Made by a program: the position numbers and the translations under genes | In this document: in pieces, positions 23,025 to 64,000 of the stretch | Numbering within the stretch: the first letter of the stretch is position 1 | Layout: the number at the start of each line of letters is the position of its first letter | The notes under the pieces: generated by a model | What the model was told of the DNA's origin: nothing | The model's database searches: none | What the model saw: the letters and a program-made list of their open reading frames with translations, nothing else | Source of the DNA: Ridgeia piscesae | Taxonomy: Eukaryota; Annelida; Polychaeta; Sabellida; Siboglinidae | DNA: 64,000 bases | NCBI GenBank assembly: GCA_025642075.2 | Contig: JAODUO010000181.1 | Location: forward strand, 261,001-325,000 | Reading direction: 5' to 3'

Positions 23025-24890
23025 TTATATATACCCCGCCCGTCTTAGGTATATGTCGATTTTATTTTTAAATATATTAACACTACTAGCACCTACACAA
23101 TCAGCTGATAATCTGTTCCATTCGTTTACTGTTCTTTGTGAAAATGAAAATGTTCTAATATCTAGTCTACACTGCTTCTTTGCTAATGTAACTTCATGTC
23201 CTCTAGTCCTTCTCTCTTCATTGACTGTGAAACAAATATTTCTGTCAATATTTTCATACCCATTCAATATTTTAAACACCTCAATCTGATCTCCTCTCAA
23301 TCTTCTGGTTTCTAGTGTTGTTAAACCACATTCTTTTAAACGCATTTCATAATTAATATTCCTGAGTTTTTGTATCATTTTGGTTGCTCTCCTTTGTACT
23401 CTTTCTAACATATCAATATCCTTCTTGCGATATGGCCTCCATGCTTGTATACAATATTCTAAATGAGGCCTAACTATTGTTTTATACAGCGGTATTATTA
23501 GTTCTTTTTCTTTGTACATTATATTTCGCCTAATGAATCCAAGAATTTGGTTTCCCTTCGCTGCTGCAATTCCACACTGCTCTAAATACCTTCATGTCAG
23601 CACTAATAGTTAACCCTAAGTCCTTTTCCTTTAAGGTAGTATTTAGTACAGTACCACCCATTGTATATTGTGCATCTTCATTCCCATGTCCTGTGTGGAG
23701 GCACTTACACTTTCCAAAATTAAACAGCATTTGCCACTTCTCACACCATTCTATCAACTTATTAAGATCATCTTGTAAATGCTGTCTATCTGCATCACTT
23801 TTAATTTTCCTAAACACTTTTGTGTCGTCCGCAAACTTCAACACCTTGCTTGTTATGTCATCATCCAAATCACTGATATATATTAAGAATAAAATAGGTC
23901 CCAGTACTGATCGCTGTGGTACTCCACTCAAAACCGATTTCCAGTTTGAAACCTCCCCATCAACTACTACTCTTTGTCTTCTATCAATAAGCAAGTTTTC
24001 TATCCAGTTAATCATACCATTTCCTATGCCATGGGCCATTAGTTTAAGTAGTAGTCTTTGGTGTGGCACTTTGTCAAAGGCTTTATTTTAAATCTAAGTA
24101 GATTATATCTACTGGTGATCCCTCATCTAGCCACTTTGTGACATCTTCCCAAAAACATAACATATTTGTTAAGCGTGACCTCGCTTTTAAAAACCCATGT
24201 TGAGATGGGTTTATCAATTTATTTTTAACAAGAAAATCAACCAGGTGATCTTTAATTAGTCTTTCTAATAGTTTGCAAATCACCGATGTTAAACTCACTG
24301 GTCTATAGTTCTCTGACTTGTTTCTCGAACCTTTTTTTTAAATAATGGTATTATGTTTGCTTCTTTCCATTCTAACGGAACTATTCCCTCCTCTAATGAC
24401 AAATTGAACACTGTTGCAAGCGGTATGCTGATTTGTTCTACAATTTCCAATAGTAATTTGGGAGGAATCCCATCCACTCCAGGTGATTTATTATCCTTCA
24501 TATCTCTTATTTTCATAGCTACCATTGTTGGGGTTACAATTAGTTGTCCTAAATAGTCAAACTCTCTCCCTTCGAACTTAGTCTCAAGTACTGGTAATAT
24601 ACTAATATCTTCCCTGGTAAACACCAAACTAAAGTACTCATTCAGGTTTTCTGCCATTAAGAATCCCTCTGTTATTATGTTTCCATCACTACCTTCTAGA
24701 GGACCGACCTTATCCTGAACTTTCTATTTACTTCGAACATACGCATAAAAACTCTTGCTGTCATGTTTTATATTAACAGCAATTTTTTGTTCGTAGCTTC
24801 TCTTTGAATTTCTAATTTCAGCTGTAGCTTGATTAAGTGCTTCTTTATAAATGCTATAGTCTTCTTCACTTCCAGTATGTCTAGACGTCT
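23025..24890 (-). pseudogene. LINE reverse transcriptase region (several broken frames)
   Basis: Pieces in order: AENLNEYFSLVFTRED and NKSPGVDGIPPKLLLEIVEQ (24657-24295), LTSVICKLLERLIKDHLVDF (24298-24083), VPQRSVLGPILFLIYISDL and catalytic FADD (24069-23530), then the C-terminal LYKTIVRPHLEYCIQAW and RRATKMIQKL region (23519-23025). Frames change between pieces and VPQGS reads VPQRS, so the enzyme is inactive. Confidence 0.9.
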
Positions 24891-24891
24891 T

Positions 24892-25385
24892 TCACGTCAT
24901 TTGCTTGTACTTGATTTTTCTAATGGCATCCTTCGATAAGTGTTTCTTCTTTGTTCGTTTCCCCTGTTTTTTCAAGCGGACAAATTTGTCAACGACGCAG
25001 TCAATTTCACTCTTTAAAATATTCCAGCATTCTGTTGCTGTCTTATTCTTCAGTGTGTTATTCCAGTCTATCTTTGCTAAATATTCCCTCATGTCCTTAT
25101 ATCTTCCTTTGTGAAAATGTTTCCTGTACCTTATTTTTCTATTCCGTTCTCCTTTTACTTTGATGATAAAATATATCTGGTTGTGATCACTACACCCCAG
25201 TGGCTCACATATCTTGACATTATCAACAAATTCCTTCTGTGAGCTCAATACTATGTCTAACACGTTCTCGCCCCTGGTTGCTTCTAACACATGTTGAGAA
25301 AGGAAACTATCTTGTACTAAATTTAAAAACTCTTGATCCTCTCTCCCGGTACTCTGTAGAAATGTCCACTGTATTTGCCTCTGTT
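24892..25385 (-). pseudogene. LINE endonuclease C-terminal part
   Basis: Contains ENVLDIVLSS and the catalytic-type GCSDHNQIYF motif near 25200. Upstream of the Met at 25290 the frame continues through REDQEFLNLVQDSF up to the insertion junction near 25386. Confidence 0.85.
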
Positions 25386-26752
25386 AATATGGATTATAGG
25401 CATCGGTTTCTGTTACATCATATTAGGAATATCAGGTCATCAATATCTTATATTATAGGTTTCTTATCTTAACTCTGTGATGTAATATTGAGTTGACCAC
25501 GCTGTCATTGTCATAGACGTAGCAATTTACGTAGCACATAGTATTAACGATTTTAGGCCGTATGTGTCTTTTAACTGGATTTGGATTTTGCTTGTGATAA
25601 AACACCTGAATGTAGGTTGTAGTTTCATAATAGCACGGTAAGCACTTATATCTGACCACTTGTCATAACGCATGTATACAATTGCCCAAAAGCAGGTTGT
25701 GTTGCGCGAAAGAGTGCATCCTTCTTTAGGTTTCAAGATCACCAAACACAAGTAACCCCCGATGTCATGGTAACCACCATAATAATCGCTTATAATGCAT
25801 GATTTCCGTGATTTTTATTACCGGGGAAGTATCTCACCGCTTCTGCTTATAATTATCCTTCGGAAAATGAAAATATAGATACAAATTGGGGATAGTCTGA
25901 TTATATCAACCAAAAACAAGGCAAAGTCCTATCTTTTAACATAGTAAAAAGGCGTCGCTGCCTTAAATGCCCCTAACCTCGTTTTCGAGCGCGATATTTA
26001 CACGGCCTATTCACAAAACCATATTCTCGCTTTTAGAAGCGTATAATGTGCAACTGACCTAATGTTGACCTAGTTATGGACTATTCTGGCATAATAATCA
26101 CCCTCACGCTAAGCAAATCATTGCCATGCCTATGAATGCAGTTGTAGTAATAAATACACCAATATAAATACCAATAATAATAATATTAATAGCTATGTTA
26201 TACTACCACCCTTACGCATTAAGAATAGTAGTATATCAACAGCAGGGTAGGGAGGGGGAATTCGTCCACTTAATCAAGAAATTGAATAATAATAAATAAT
26301 GAAGTATATTATAAAAACAGCTTAATACTCCCAAAGAGGTTGTTAGCTTTAATAAAATAGCCAGTATTCAAAGTACGTTTTCAAGATATACATTCAAAAA
26401 TAACTTAATTCGTCGGCGCATTGTCCCTTTGCTAGAGCAATATGTTAACCATAAGGTATAATTCACCCAGGGTAGGCGTTTTATCCCACAACAATCATTT
26501 TTACATAACATATGTCATTTTCACGATACGTTATAGTACCTACCAATTAAGTAAACATGTCTGTATCGTTGCTGATATCTTGGTATAATTACGTCAATGC
26601 ACGTGACTTCATTTGTATCAAACCAACTTAGTCACTGCGACCCTACACGAGGAAGTTTCTGAATCCCTGGTCTCACTGTTGTCAACCATGACGCTCTGTG
26701 ACACGTGCAGCGAGCAGTGTTACGCAGACTGCTTTGCCGTGTTCCAAGCCTG
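25386..26752 (-). mobile_element. element X, left inverted copy, inserted in the LINE endonuclease
   Basis: About 1.37 kb that interrupts the endonuclease right after GDFN. LINE flanks read AACAGGGCAAA on one side and AACAGAGGCAAA on the other, compatible with a target-site duplication of about 11 bases. A near-identical copy lies inverted at 27983-29364. Short open frames exist, but I recognise no transposase. Confidence 0.7.
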
Positions 26753-26756
26753 CTTT

Positions 26757-27124
26757 GCCCTGTTAAAATCCCCCATAATAATACAGTCCCGTTTACTCAC
26801 TTCTTTGATAGCGTTTTGTATTTTTTCATTCTCTTCTATGCTTATGTTTGGACTCCGATACACTAACCCAACAGTTAATGTTGAGTTTCCTGTAACTATG
26901 TTACACCAGACAGCTTCTTCACATTCTGCTTCTTCTTTTTCTAATTTTATTTCATAAGCTTGGATGGATTCTTTAATATATAAAATAACTCCGCCTCCCC
27001 TTCTTCCTAATCTATCTTTCCTAAACATTACATATCCTGTCATTCCTAAGTCGGCATCTGATATATCGGGGGTGGCCCAAGATTCAGTTATACCTATTAT
27101 ATGAGGGTCAATATATTGTACCAT
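26757..27124 (-). pseudogene. LINE endonuclease N-terminal part
   Basis: APE-type endonuclease motifs in order: ITESWA (catalytic Glu), RRGGGVILYI, VGLVYRSPN and IIMGDFN. The frame then runs into element X. Confidence 0.9.
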
Positions 27125-27288
27125 AATGTTTAGTTCATTTCTTTTGTTTACTATGTTCCTTGCATTTAAACAAACACATTTATAACCAAATTCTGTAGGG
27201 CTTTCCAGGCTGTTCTTTGCTGATTTATTTTTGCTATCTTTATATATGCCTCTAGTATTTGGCTACTCTGTGTATCCCCCCAGCGAAA

Positions 27289-27834
27289 CTAGTTTAACAA
27301 GTTGCAACCTGTTCCATTGTCCATCGATCGAAGCAGGTTCTCGGAGAACACTGCTCCGCCCTTTCCGCTTAGATGGGTGCCATCTCTCATATACATGTTT
27401 TCTTTCCCAACAAAATATCCCCACAAATCTACAAATCCAACTCCTTCTTCTTCACACATCTGCTCTACTAGTGCGTTAATTGCCATCCTCTTGCAGTTTC
27501 TATATGGTGCTCCCCTTCCCCTCATCACTGGCAAGATTCCTGAGAGTATGATCTGTTCAACTCTTGTCTTCTTCAGTGCCCCTACTAACTCTCTGTATCT
27601 CTTTACTATCCTGGTTGTTCCATCCCTGTCTGCATTGTTCGTCCCTACATGTATTAATATAGACCCCCCTCGGCCATGTCCTAATACGTTCTCTACCCGT
27701 TCAGTCACATGCTCTATCCTAGCCCCCGGAAGACAAACAACAACGTCTTCTCCTTTGCTTAATGTCCTGTCTGTCTTTCGCAAAATGGAGTCTCCCATAA
27801 ATACCCTTTCTGTTCTCAATGCCCCCTCGAGCAC
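27289..27834 (-). pseudogene. LINE ORF1: SGNH/GDSL-type esterase domain
   Basis: 181 codons. Block I FMGDSIL (Ser nucleophile), block III HVGTNNADRD, and the C-terminal RDGTHLSGKG (Asp-x-x-His of block V). Upstream sequence to about 27980 continues in another frame, so the N-terminus is shifted. Such domains occur in ORF1 of CR1-group LINEs, where lipid or membrane binding has been suggested. Confidence 0.85.
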
Positions 27835-27982
27835 TGCTTCGACGAGTAACTACGTCACGCTCTACAGACAACATCATCAAGGCTTCAACTTCATCATTAT
27901 CATTGCTAATCACCAACATAACAAAGATAACGAGACAATTTGAATAGCAGCTATACCCATAGAACAGCAAATGTACAGATAC

Positions 27983-29364
27983 AGGCTTGGAACACTGCAA
28001 AGCAGTCTGCGTAACACGGCTCGCTGCACGTGTCACAGAGCGTCATGGTTGACAACAGTGAGACCAGGGATTCAGAAACTTCCTCGTGTAGGGTCGCAGT
28101 GACTGAGTTGGTTTGATACAAATGAGATCACGTGCATTGACGTAATTATACCAAGATATCAGCAACGATACAGACATGTTTACTTAATTGATAGGTACTA
28201 TAACGTATCGTGAAAATGACATATGTTATGTAAAAACGATTGTTGTGGGATAAAAACGCCTACCTTGGGTGAATTATACCTTATGGTTAACATATTGCTC
28301 TAGCAAAGGGACAATGCGCCGACGAATTAAGTTCTTTTTGAATGTATATCCTGAAAACTGCCTGTTATCAGACTTTGAATACTGGCTATTTTATTAAAGC
28401 TAACAACCTCTTTGGGAGTATTAAGCTGTTTTTATAATATACTTCATTATTTATTATTATTCAATGTCTTGATTAAGTGGACGAATTCCCCCTCCCTACC
28501 CGGCTGTTGATATACTACTATTCTTAATGCGTAAGGGTGGTAGTATAACATGCATGCTATTAATATTATTATTATTGGTATTTATATTGGTATATTTATT
28601 ACTACAACTGCGTTCATAGGCATGGCAATGATTTGCTTAGCGTGAGGGTGGTTATTATGCCAAAATAGTCCATAATTAGGTCAACATTAGGTCAGTTGCA
28701 CATTATACGCTTCTAAAAACGAGATTATGGTTTTGTGAATAGGCCGTGTAAATATCGCGCTCGAAAACGAGGTTAGGTGGCATTTAAGGCAGCGACGCCT
28801 TTTTACTATGTTAAAAGATAGGACTTTGCCTTGTTTTTGGTTGATATAATCAGACTATCCCCAATTTGTGTCTATGTTTTCATTTTCCGAAGGATAATTA
28901 TAAGCAGAAGTGGTGAGATACTTCCCCGGTAATAAAAATCACGGAAATCATGCATTTTAAGCGATTATTATGGTGGTTACCATGACATCGGGGGTTACTT
29001 GTGTTTGGTGATCTTGAAACCTAAAGAAGGATGCACTCTTTCGCGCAACACAACCTGCTTTTGGGCAATTGTATACATGCGTTATGACAAGTGGTCAGAT
29101 ATAAGTGCTTACCGTGCTATTATGAAACTACAACCTACATTCAGGTGTTTTATCATAAGCAAAATCCAAATCCAGTTAAAAGACACATACGGCCTAAAAT
29201 CGTTAATACTATGCGCTACGTAAATCGCTATGTCTATGGCAATGACAGCGTGGTCAACTCAATATTAAATCACAGAGTTAAGATAAGAAAGCTATAATAT
29301 AAGATATTGATGACCTGATATTCCTAATATGATGTAACAGAAACCGATGCCTATAATCCATATT
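27983..29364 (+). mobile_element. element X, right inverted copy
   Basis: Starts CAGGCTTGGAACACTGCAAA and ends CCTATAATCCATAT, the reverse complement of 25386-26752 with scattered differences. The 74-codon frame starting MCLVILKPKEGC is present in both copies but is not a known protein. The copy abuts the LINE's 5' end. Confidence 0.75.
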
Positions 29365-30850
29365 TTATCAGCCTTTGCCTTTAGAAAATCTGCGAGGAGT
29401 CTCGCGGCTGACCACGAGTGACCGGCTGTCAAGGAGTCAATGCATAACGTCAATATCCAGAAAAGAAGCATCAAATAATTATAACTACTCCAGCAGTTTC
29501 ATGGGAAAGAAATAAGACTGCGTTCAATACGAATTAAGTGTGCTATAATTATGTCAACACAAGACTTAACGTTATTACTTATTTACTAAGAACGACTAAC
29601 AAATCGAAACAATGAAAACGGAAACGCGTCATGTTGGCGTAATTCTAAGAACTGCGCATGCTCTCCGTATGGAGTCACTGGTGAAAAAATGTGCGTTGTC
29701 GGTGGTCGACTGGGATTGACAGCCGACGACAGTTGACACATTGCAAATCACTCGATCCTCAGCGGGTAAGAATGACACAACACTTAATGTTATTCAGTAA
29801 GCTGAAATACGACAAAACACACTGCAGGATCAAGCAATTTCGCAAGACAAATCACATCCTAATAAACTATTGTAAACATTACGACGTAGAGTCTACATTG
29901 AACTCTATGTTTATGTTTTATATAACACTGGTGAATGTGAAAGCGACGAAAACACAAAAGCAGCAGTTTATTCATCATGTCAACGGAATTATAACCCATA
30001 AAATATAAGTATTTTGCATCAATGAGTTCTGGTTGCACCGAACACACATGATGCGCTGGAACTTCCTCCCGATTACTTAATCTGCTCCTGTCTGGGCCTG
30101 GGCGAAGTACCTTAACTGTGACACTCAACTTGCTCGGAGCTAACTTGACAGTTATTTATCTGCAGTGCCAGTTAAGGTTCTGACAGATTGCAATATGCAG
30201 TTGACTGCCAATACAGTCATTAGCCAAGGTACCACAAATGGCCACAGTTCCTGAAGACCTGAAGCCACTACAACGGATCAAGAGATCAGTCATTGTCAGG
30301 CCTGGGCAGTGTTAGCTTAGCATTTGAGTCATGACTTCAAGTGTCAGCTGACATGTATGCGCCTGTGCTTCTCCTACTCTTTATTCCGGTACACGCATCA
30401 ACTACCATCACAATTACCATAAATTATGTTTGAAATGATGAAGCTTCGTAAAAAAAACCCAAAAATATAGCAATGTTCACTGTAACCATTTCTGTCAATC
30501 CTTCAGGTAGAGCCATCTACGTAACAAAAACAAACACATACTTGTAAAAAATATGTGCCAAGGCCAAGTACTTTGACGGTCTATAAGTTCTAATCAAAGT
30601 AGGATACTGTACACAGCAAAATGGCAAGTACACGTCCAAGTACAGTTGATGCTGCTCAAGTACTTGAGTAAGTGAACCCATCGCTGGCTGACACTGGTGT
30701 AAATTGCTATGTATAATAATAACATGTGTAATATAAGCAATATACGGCGTATGTTAACACGGATGATTGTCATTCGTTCCAGAGATGCTGGTATGCTTGG
30801 TGTTGTGCGTACACCTGTCTACTACAGTGGCCAAACCAATTGCAGCAACA
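29365..30850. other. intergenic DNA, no gene seen
   Basis: No domain, RNA gene or repeat that I can support. Candidate upstream exons of gene B could lie here. A short leader-like frame at 30354 (MYAPVLLLLFIPVHAS) lacks a usable phase-1 donor. Confidence 0.35.
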
Positions 30851-30853
30851 GGG

Positions 30854-30860
30854 TATAAAA
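30854..30860 (+). promoter_or_regulatory. TATA-box-like motif
   Basis: TATAAAA in the context CAGGGTATAAAACAGG, 45 bases before an ATG at 30899 that encodes M-L-R-L-L-L before a GTACGT donor in phase 1. This could be the gene B promoter and exon 1, but I cannot find a matching second signal exon. A 141-codon minus-strand frame (30869-31294) overlaps it. Confidence 0.2.
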
Positions 30861-30868
30861 CAGGTGAC

Positions 30869-31294
30869 TTAAATTGCAGCGCCATAAAACATTGCAACAT
30901 GTTGCGTTTGCTGTTGCGTACGTAATCGTATTTTGCAATCATTTCCCCCTTCTTCTACTTTTGTTCGTCTTCTTCGCCTGTGTTTGTGAGCTCGCTCCAT
31001 CTTTCTCTCTCCGATGCACCGATCTTCCAGTCCTTCTAAACGTTTTCTTACAAAACTGTGCAAGGTCGCTAACAACCATGGTCTGATCCTCTCCCTGTCG
31101 TTGATCAGCATTGATTCTCTGCAAGCATCATCTCCAGTCTCTGTGTCCTTTCCATCAGTTACAGACCTTTGCTGGATCGGTAACTTTGTGTTGCCGTACT
31201 GTCCAGGGCCGTGTACACTGTTCATATGTGACACATAATTTGCATTTCTCTTATCGTGAAACGGGGTCGCAGGCCACTTGATTCGAGCCCACAC
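30869..31294 (-). other. unassigned 141-codon open frame
   Basis: Charged, Arg/Glu-rich predicted peptide with a basic run (HKHRRRRRTK). No domain recognised. Could be a real exon, a transposon remnant, or chance. Confidence 0.2.
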
Positions 31295-31547
31295 AATACA
31301 TAACTAATGACGTGGACACGTGTATAGAAGATACACCCACAGGCTCATGTCTACATTCATTTCATTTAACAAGGCAGGTAACAACAGGAATAAAATATAA
31401 ATAATTACGGTTTGTTTTGCACGCGGCGGCTCAAACATGAAATAAAGAAAGTGACTGTCTTTGACTAAAATAGAACGAACCTTTCAAATAATTTGTTGAG
31501 TGGTTACTTCGCGTGCGCATGACTTCTCACACTCGTCCTTGTTGCAG

Positions 31548-39307
<7,760 letters not shown>

Positions 39308-39309
39308 GA

Positions 39310-41107
39310 ACCGCCATCTTAGACATGCGCACACGCTCGTTAGGCGCCATGGTCGCCCGCAGTGCAGATTCTGACGACCATCCAGGATAAAGACTGTTCT
39401 CTACGGTGTATAAAGTGCTTTAAATGTATGTTGTTTATCTGCATTATGCAGATAATTAAGTTATGGGTTAACTAATCAAGTTACGAAAGTGCTGACAATC
39501 ACTTATGATCCCGTGTTTTATCATAATTGTATTCACCAACGGTTTATGAGCTGTGCGTGAGAAGGCTCAAATTGTAAACATGGTTTGATCTTTAAGTCTT
39601 GTGTATCCAGACTTGTTGTATTCAACTGATATGTGGCAAAACAGAAGTGCAGGCAGAGTCATGACAATGGTCGAGAAGCAACTCGGAGTGTGAAATATGA
39701 AGCACAAAGTGCAGTTCAATTTCTTTTACGTATTTCAGTAATGTATTGTGAATCAACACAATGTCTACTGTTCTGAATCAGTACAATAATAGTAATAATA
39801 GCAAATCTGGAGCCACGACACTGAGGGTATTTTGTTGGCTGGATTGTCACGGAGTGCACAAAGTGTAGAGTGCATCAGAACTGATGCGTCAGATGATATA
39901 CATTAAATGGTGTGACTATCACTTATATCGACTTCATCCGTTATTTAGGGGTCATCAGAGAACTTCGGCTCCTGCTAACAATAACAGACAGAATAACTTT
40001 CGTTCTGGGCATGAGGGGGAGTTGATACCGTCTCGTATGTCATCGGACAACGATATTTCACATTTCGGACTGAATGTGTAAATATACTGATACCGTTCGT
40101 CTGAAGACGGTTGGCAGACTGGTGTCAGGTGAAACTAATTTAATCTTATGTCGACATTCTAAGATTATTAGATCCATCATTACAAAGGGTGCGTTTCTGT
40201 GTCTGCATGGAGGGAATAAATGAAGGAGCACACTAAAAGGCGGGCCACGAACTGGCACGGTATGTACAACGGAATGTACACCGTATTATGGGAAAGATAA
40301 TACTGCACAATTTCATGATTGGTGAATTGCTGCTGCTGCTGTTGAAGAGACATAGCAGAAGTCATGCGACTTGTAAGGCGCTATGCCTTTTTCAAACTAC
40401 AACACATAATAATTGTAGTAAGTCATAAGATAGACTACAAAGTAACAGCAAGGAGAGAGAAATGGGTAAAGGACCCAATGAAGAGACGAGGGAATGATAT
40501 GATGGAAAGAGAGAACGAGGGCAGGAGAGATGGGGCGGACAGATGTTTATGGCGGAGGGGGAAGTGAGCGATGTATGGAGAGGGGAGTAAGGAAGGAGAG
40601 GTATGACGGAGGGAGTGAGTGAGAGGAGTAGGGAGCGAAGAAGGATGGACAGAAGGTTGTGTGACATATTTATGGTAGAGAAAGAAGGAAAGAGAGAGGG
40701 ACACGAGAGAGACAGAGAACGAGAGAAGAAGAGAAGAGAGAGGGAGAAGCGAGAGACAGACAGATACAGAGAGAGCTGAAGGGAGAGAGACATAGAGACA
40801 GGTGGAGACAGTCAAAGATAAATAGGTATAGTTTATTTTCGGAGAGACAGACGGAGAAAGAGGGGGGAGGGAGGGAAGGAGAGAGAGCGCGCGGGAGAGA
40901 AGAGATAGAGAGACAAAGAAGCAGAGAACAAGAGGGATTATCATGTCTGTAATATTACCAGGCGTTCATGACCGCTCATCATTCATCAAGGGTAACGATT
41001 GTTTAGTTAACTCATAAAGACGAGTATTGACTTTTTCTGAACATCAATCAATATTCAAGTTAGGGAGTTTCAACGGCTCCTGTCCTCTATGTACAACATG
41101 TTGTTTT
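39310..41107. other. intergenic DNA between genes B and C
   Basis: No exon seen. The first AATAAA after gene B is at 40215-40220, about 900 bases after the stop, so the 3' end is uncertain. A purine-rich GAGA tract occupies 40440-40935. Confidence 0.4.
40440..40935. repeat. purine-rich (GA)-type tract
   Basis: About 500 bases of degenerate GAGAGA/GGAGGG sequence, almost free of pyrimidines on the plus strand. The Ser/Leu-rich minus-strand frames here are spurious. Confidence 0.85.
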
Positions 41108-41116
41108 TATATAAAG
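41108..41116 (+). promoter_or_regulatory. TATA-box-like motif upstream of gene C
   Basis: TATATAAAG, 136 bases before the predicted gene C start. Several ATGs lie between (41147-41190), so either transcription starts further downstream or these are upstream ATGs. Weak evidence. Confidence 0.25.
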
Positions 41117-41251
41117 CAGAACAACAACGCCTTAACCTCTAAGGATATGACGTCATGGTGTTATGGGATATACGCAAATGACGGAATGGAAGCACCGCAC
41201 TCTAAAACGGAAGGAGAAAATCGTCTAAATGGCCTAACTGATCCTGAGACG

Positions 41252-62004
<20,753 letters not shown>

Positions 62005-62790
62005 GTAAAGATCTTCAAATCACACTACAATATGTTCTCCTAGCCATTGTCTCAGTCCCAAAGCCTCAAACGTTAAGATGCTAACGTGCTATATGTGATT
62101 CTGTCTTACTATTCTACTACCTATTCTAGCCGTCATGGTCATTGTACAAACAACATAGTGTAGACGACTGCAACAGAAGCGACACGGCAGTCCTCATACA
62201 TACAGAGACAAACGATCGTAGACATCGACATTATGTCATGGAGATGTTGAGACCTCTAGCCTGGTACCCACTGCTGGTGTAGTTGCATCATGCAAGGTTC
62301 CCTGGCAGTGCGCTTTTTTTATTTATTTTGCTCAGGTTTGGTTTTGGATCTAATACTTTCTATCTGGGAAATATTTTGTAATCGGTGACTTTATTTGGTA
62401 ATTCATAGAATGTGAAACCAAAAGAAATATTACGGGTAATTGTGTGTACATGGTCGTTTAATGTGCATAAATCTTACACTATTGCGCAGCTGAATTTCAA
62501 ACGTTTTTGCAACATCTTGCTTTGGATATACCGATGTGAAGTAGCCAAAAGCAAGAACAACTGGAACTAGTTTAGATAATTGTGTTTTCCTCCTTGTTCC
62601 CTGCTGTACAAGGCTGAGGGACAGGTCAAATGTTACCTAATCACACTTTCCATAATATTATGTCCACATTCGCCTTCCTCCATCTTATGTCCTCTCCTGG
62701 TCGTGTCGTGTCCCTCCTTACACAACTGCGGCCTTCTCGGTCCTCTGTGTCCTTTACGTCTCTGCTATCTTTGACAATCTTCCTGCTGGC
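62005..62790. other. gene C intron 28, no feature seen
   Basis: No EGF exon, RNA gene or repeat recognised before the LINE begins. Confidence 0.4.
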
Positions 62791-62794
62791 ATCT

Positions 62795-64000
<1,206 letters not shown>

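Larger units (their letters stand above)
22975..27982 (-). mobile_element. CR1/jockey-type LINE with esterase ORF1, disrupted
   Basis: In minus-strand order: ORF1 SGNH-type esterase (27834-27289), endonuclease N-terminal half (27124-26757), an inserted element (26752-25386), endonuclease C-terminal half (25385-24892), linker and reverse transcriptase (about 24890-23025), then a 3' end near 22975. An esterase-like ORF1 followed by an endonuclease/RT ORF2 is known in the CR1 group. Several stops and frameshifts separate the pieces, so it is dead. Confidence 0.85.

Noticed and set aside
25527..29223. 74-codon conserved ORF starting MCLVILKPKEGC as a real gene
   Set aside because: It is present in both inverted copies only because the copies are near-identical; the third, older copy does not keep the frame, so there is no sign of selection on a protein.
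30354..30432. Signal-peptide exon for gene B (MYAPVLLLLFIPVHAS)
   Set aside because: Attractive leader, but the only nearby GT donors give phase 0 and the frame stops at TGA; it cannot join the phase-1 EGF exon at 31548.

Overview
The window is animal genomic DNA. It has spliced genes with GT-AG introns, tRNA-derived SINEs, CR1/jockey-like non-LTR retrotransposons and very abundant microsatellites. Modular EGF domains, a chitin-binding type-2 exon and this repeat content suggest a marine invertebrate, most likely a lophotrochozoan such as a mollusc. That assignment is inference; no diagnostic species marker is visible.

Layout. Positions 2-1967 hold the 3' end of a Pro/Ser-rich repetitive protein gene whose 21-bp coding repeat carries a 2-bp frame break. 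From 2.3 to 9.7 kb there is gene-poor DNA with SINEs, two dispersed repeat families (one built on GCCCGC blocks) and a decayed transposon ORF. Positions 9766-21360 hold gene A, a complete predicted 9-exon type I membrane protein (365 aa): signal peptide, four EGF-like domains, one transmembrane helix, an acidic then Lys/Gly/His-rich tail. From 21.7 to 31 kb there is transposon-rich DNA: a SINE, a broken CR1-type LINE with an esterase ORF1, and two inverted 1.37-kb copies of an unnamed element. Positions 31548-39307 hold gene B, the 3' part of a related gene: one EGF, a TM helix and four short cytoplasmic exons. From 41252 to beyond 62004 lies gene C: signal peptide exons, 24 EGF exons, one chitin-binding (CBM14) exon and one short linker exon, all flanked by phase-1 introns (1149 codons so far). 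The window ends in another LINE.

Genes A and C share an unusual 5' structure: 22 coding bases in exon 1, a phase-1 intron with donor G|GTAGGT, then a second short signal-peptide exon. Gene B shares the phase 1-to-2 TM exon of gene A. I infer a tandem family of EGF-domain surface or secreted proteins that diversify by exon duplication and by exchange of short cytoplasmic exons. In gene C the process is visible: three-exon cassettes are duplicated, two copies are dead (a stop codon; erosion by a GT repeat), and one intact-frame copy has lost its sixth cysteine. The EGF-only modules suggest adhesion, signalling or recognition; the chitin-binding exon points to a carbohydrate or matrix ligand. 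None of these roles is proven by the sequence.

Most long open frames elsewhere are artefacts of stop-free tandem repeats (CA, GT, CCGT, TGTC, a 20-bp ACACTCACGC-type unit) and are listed as repeats.
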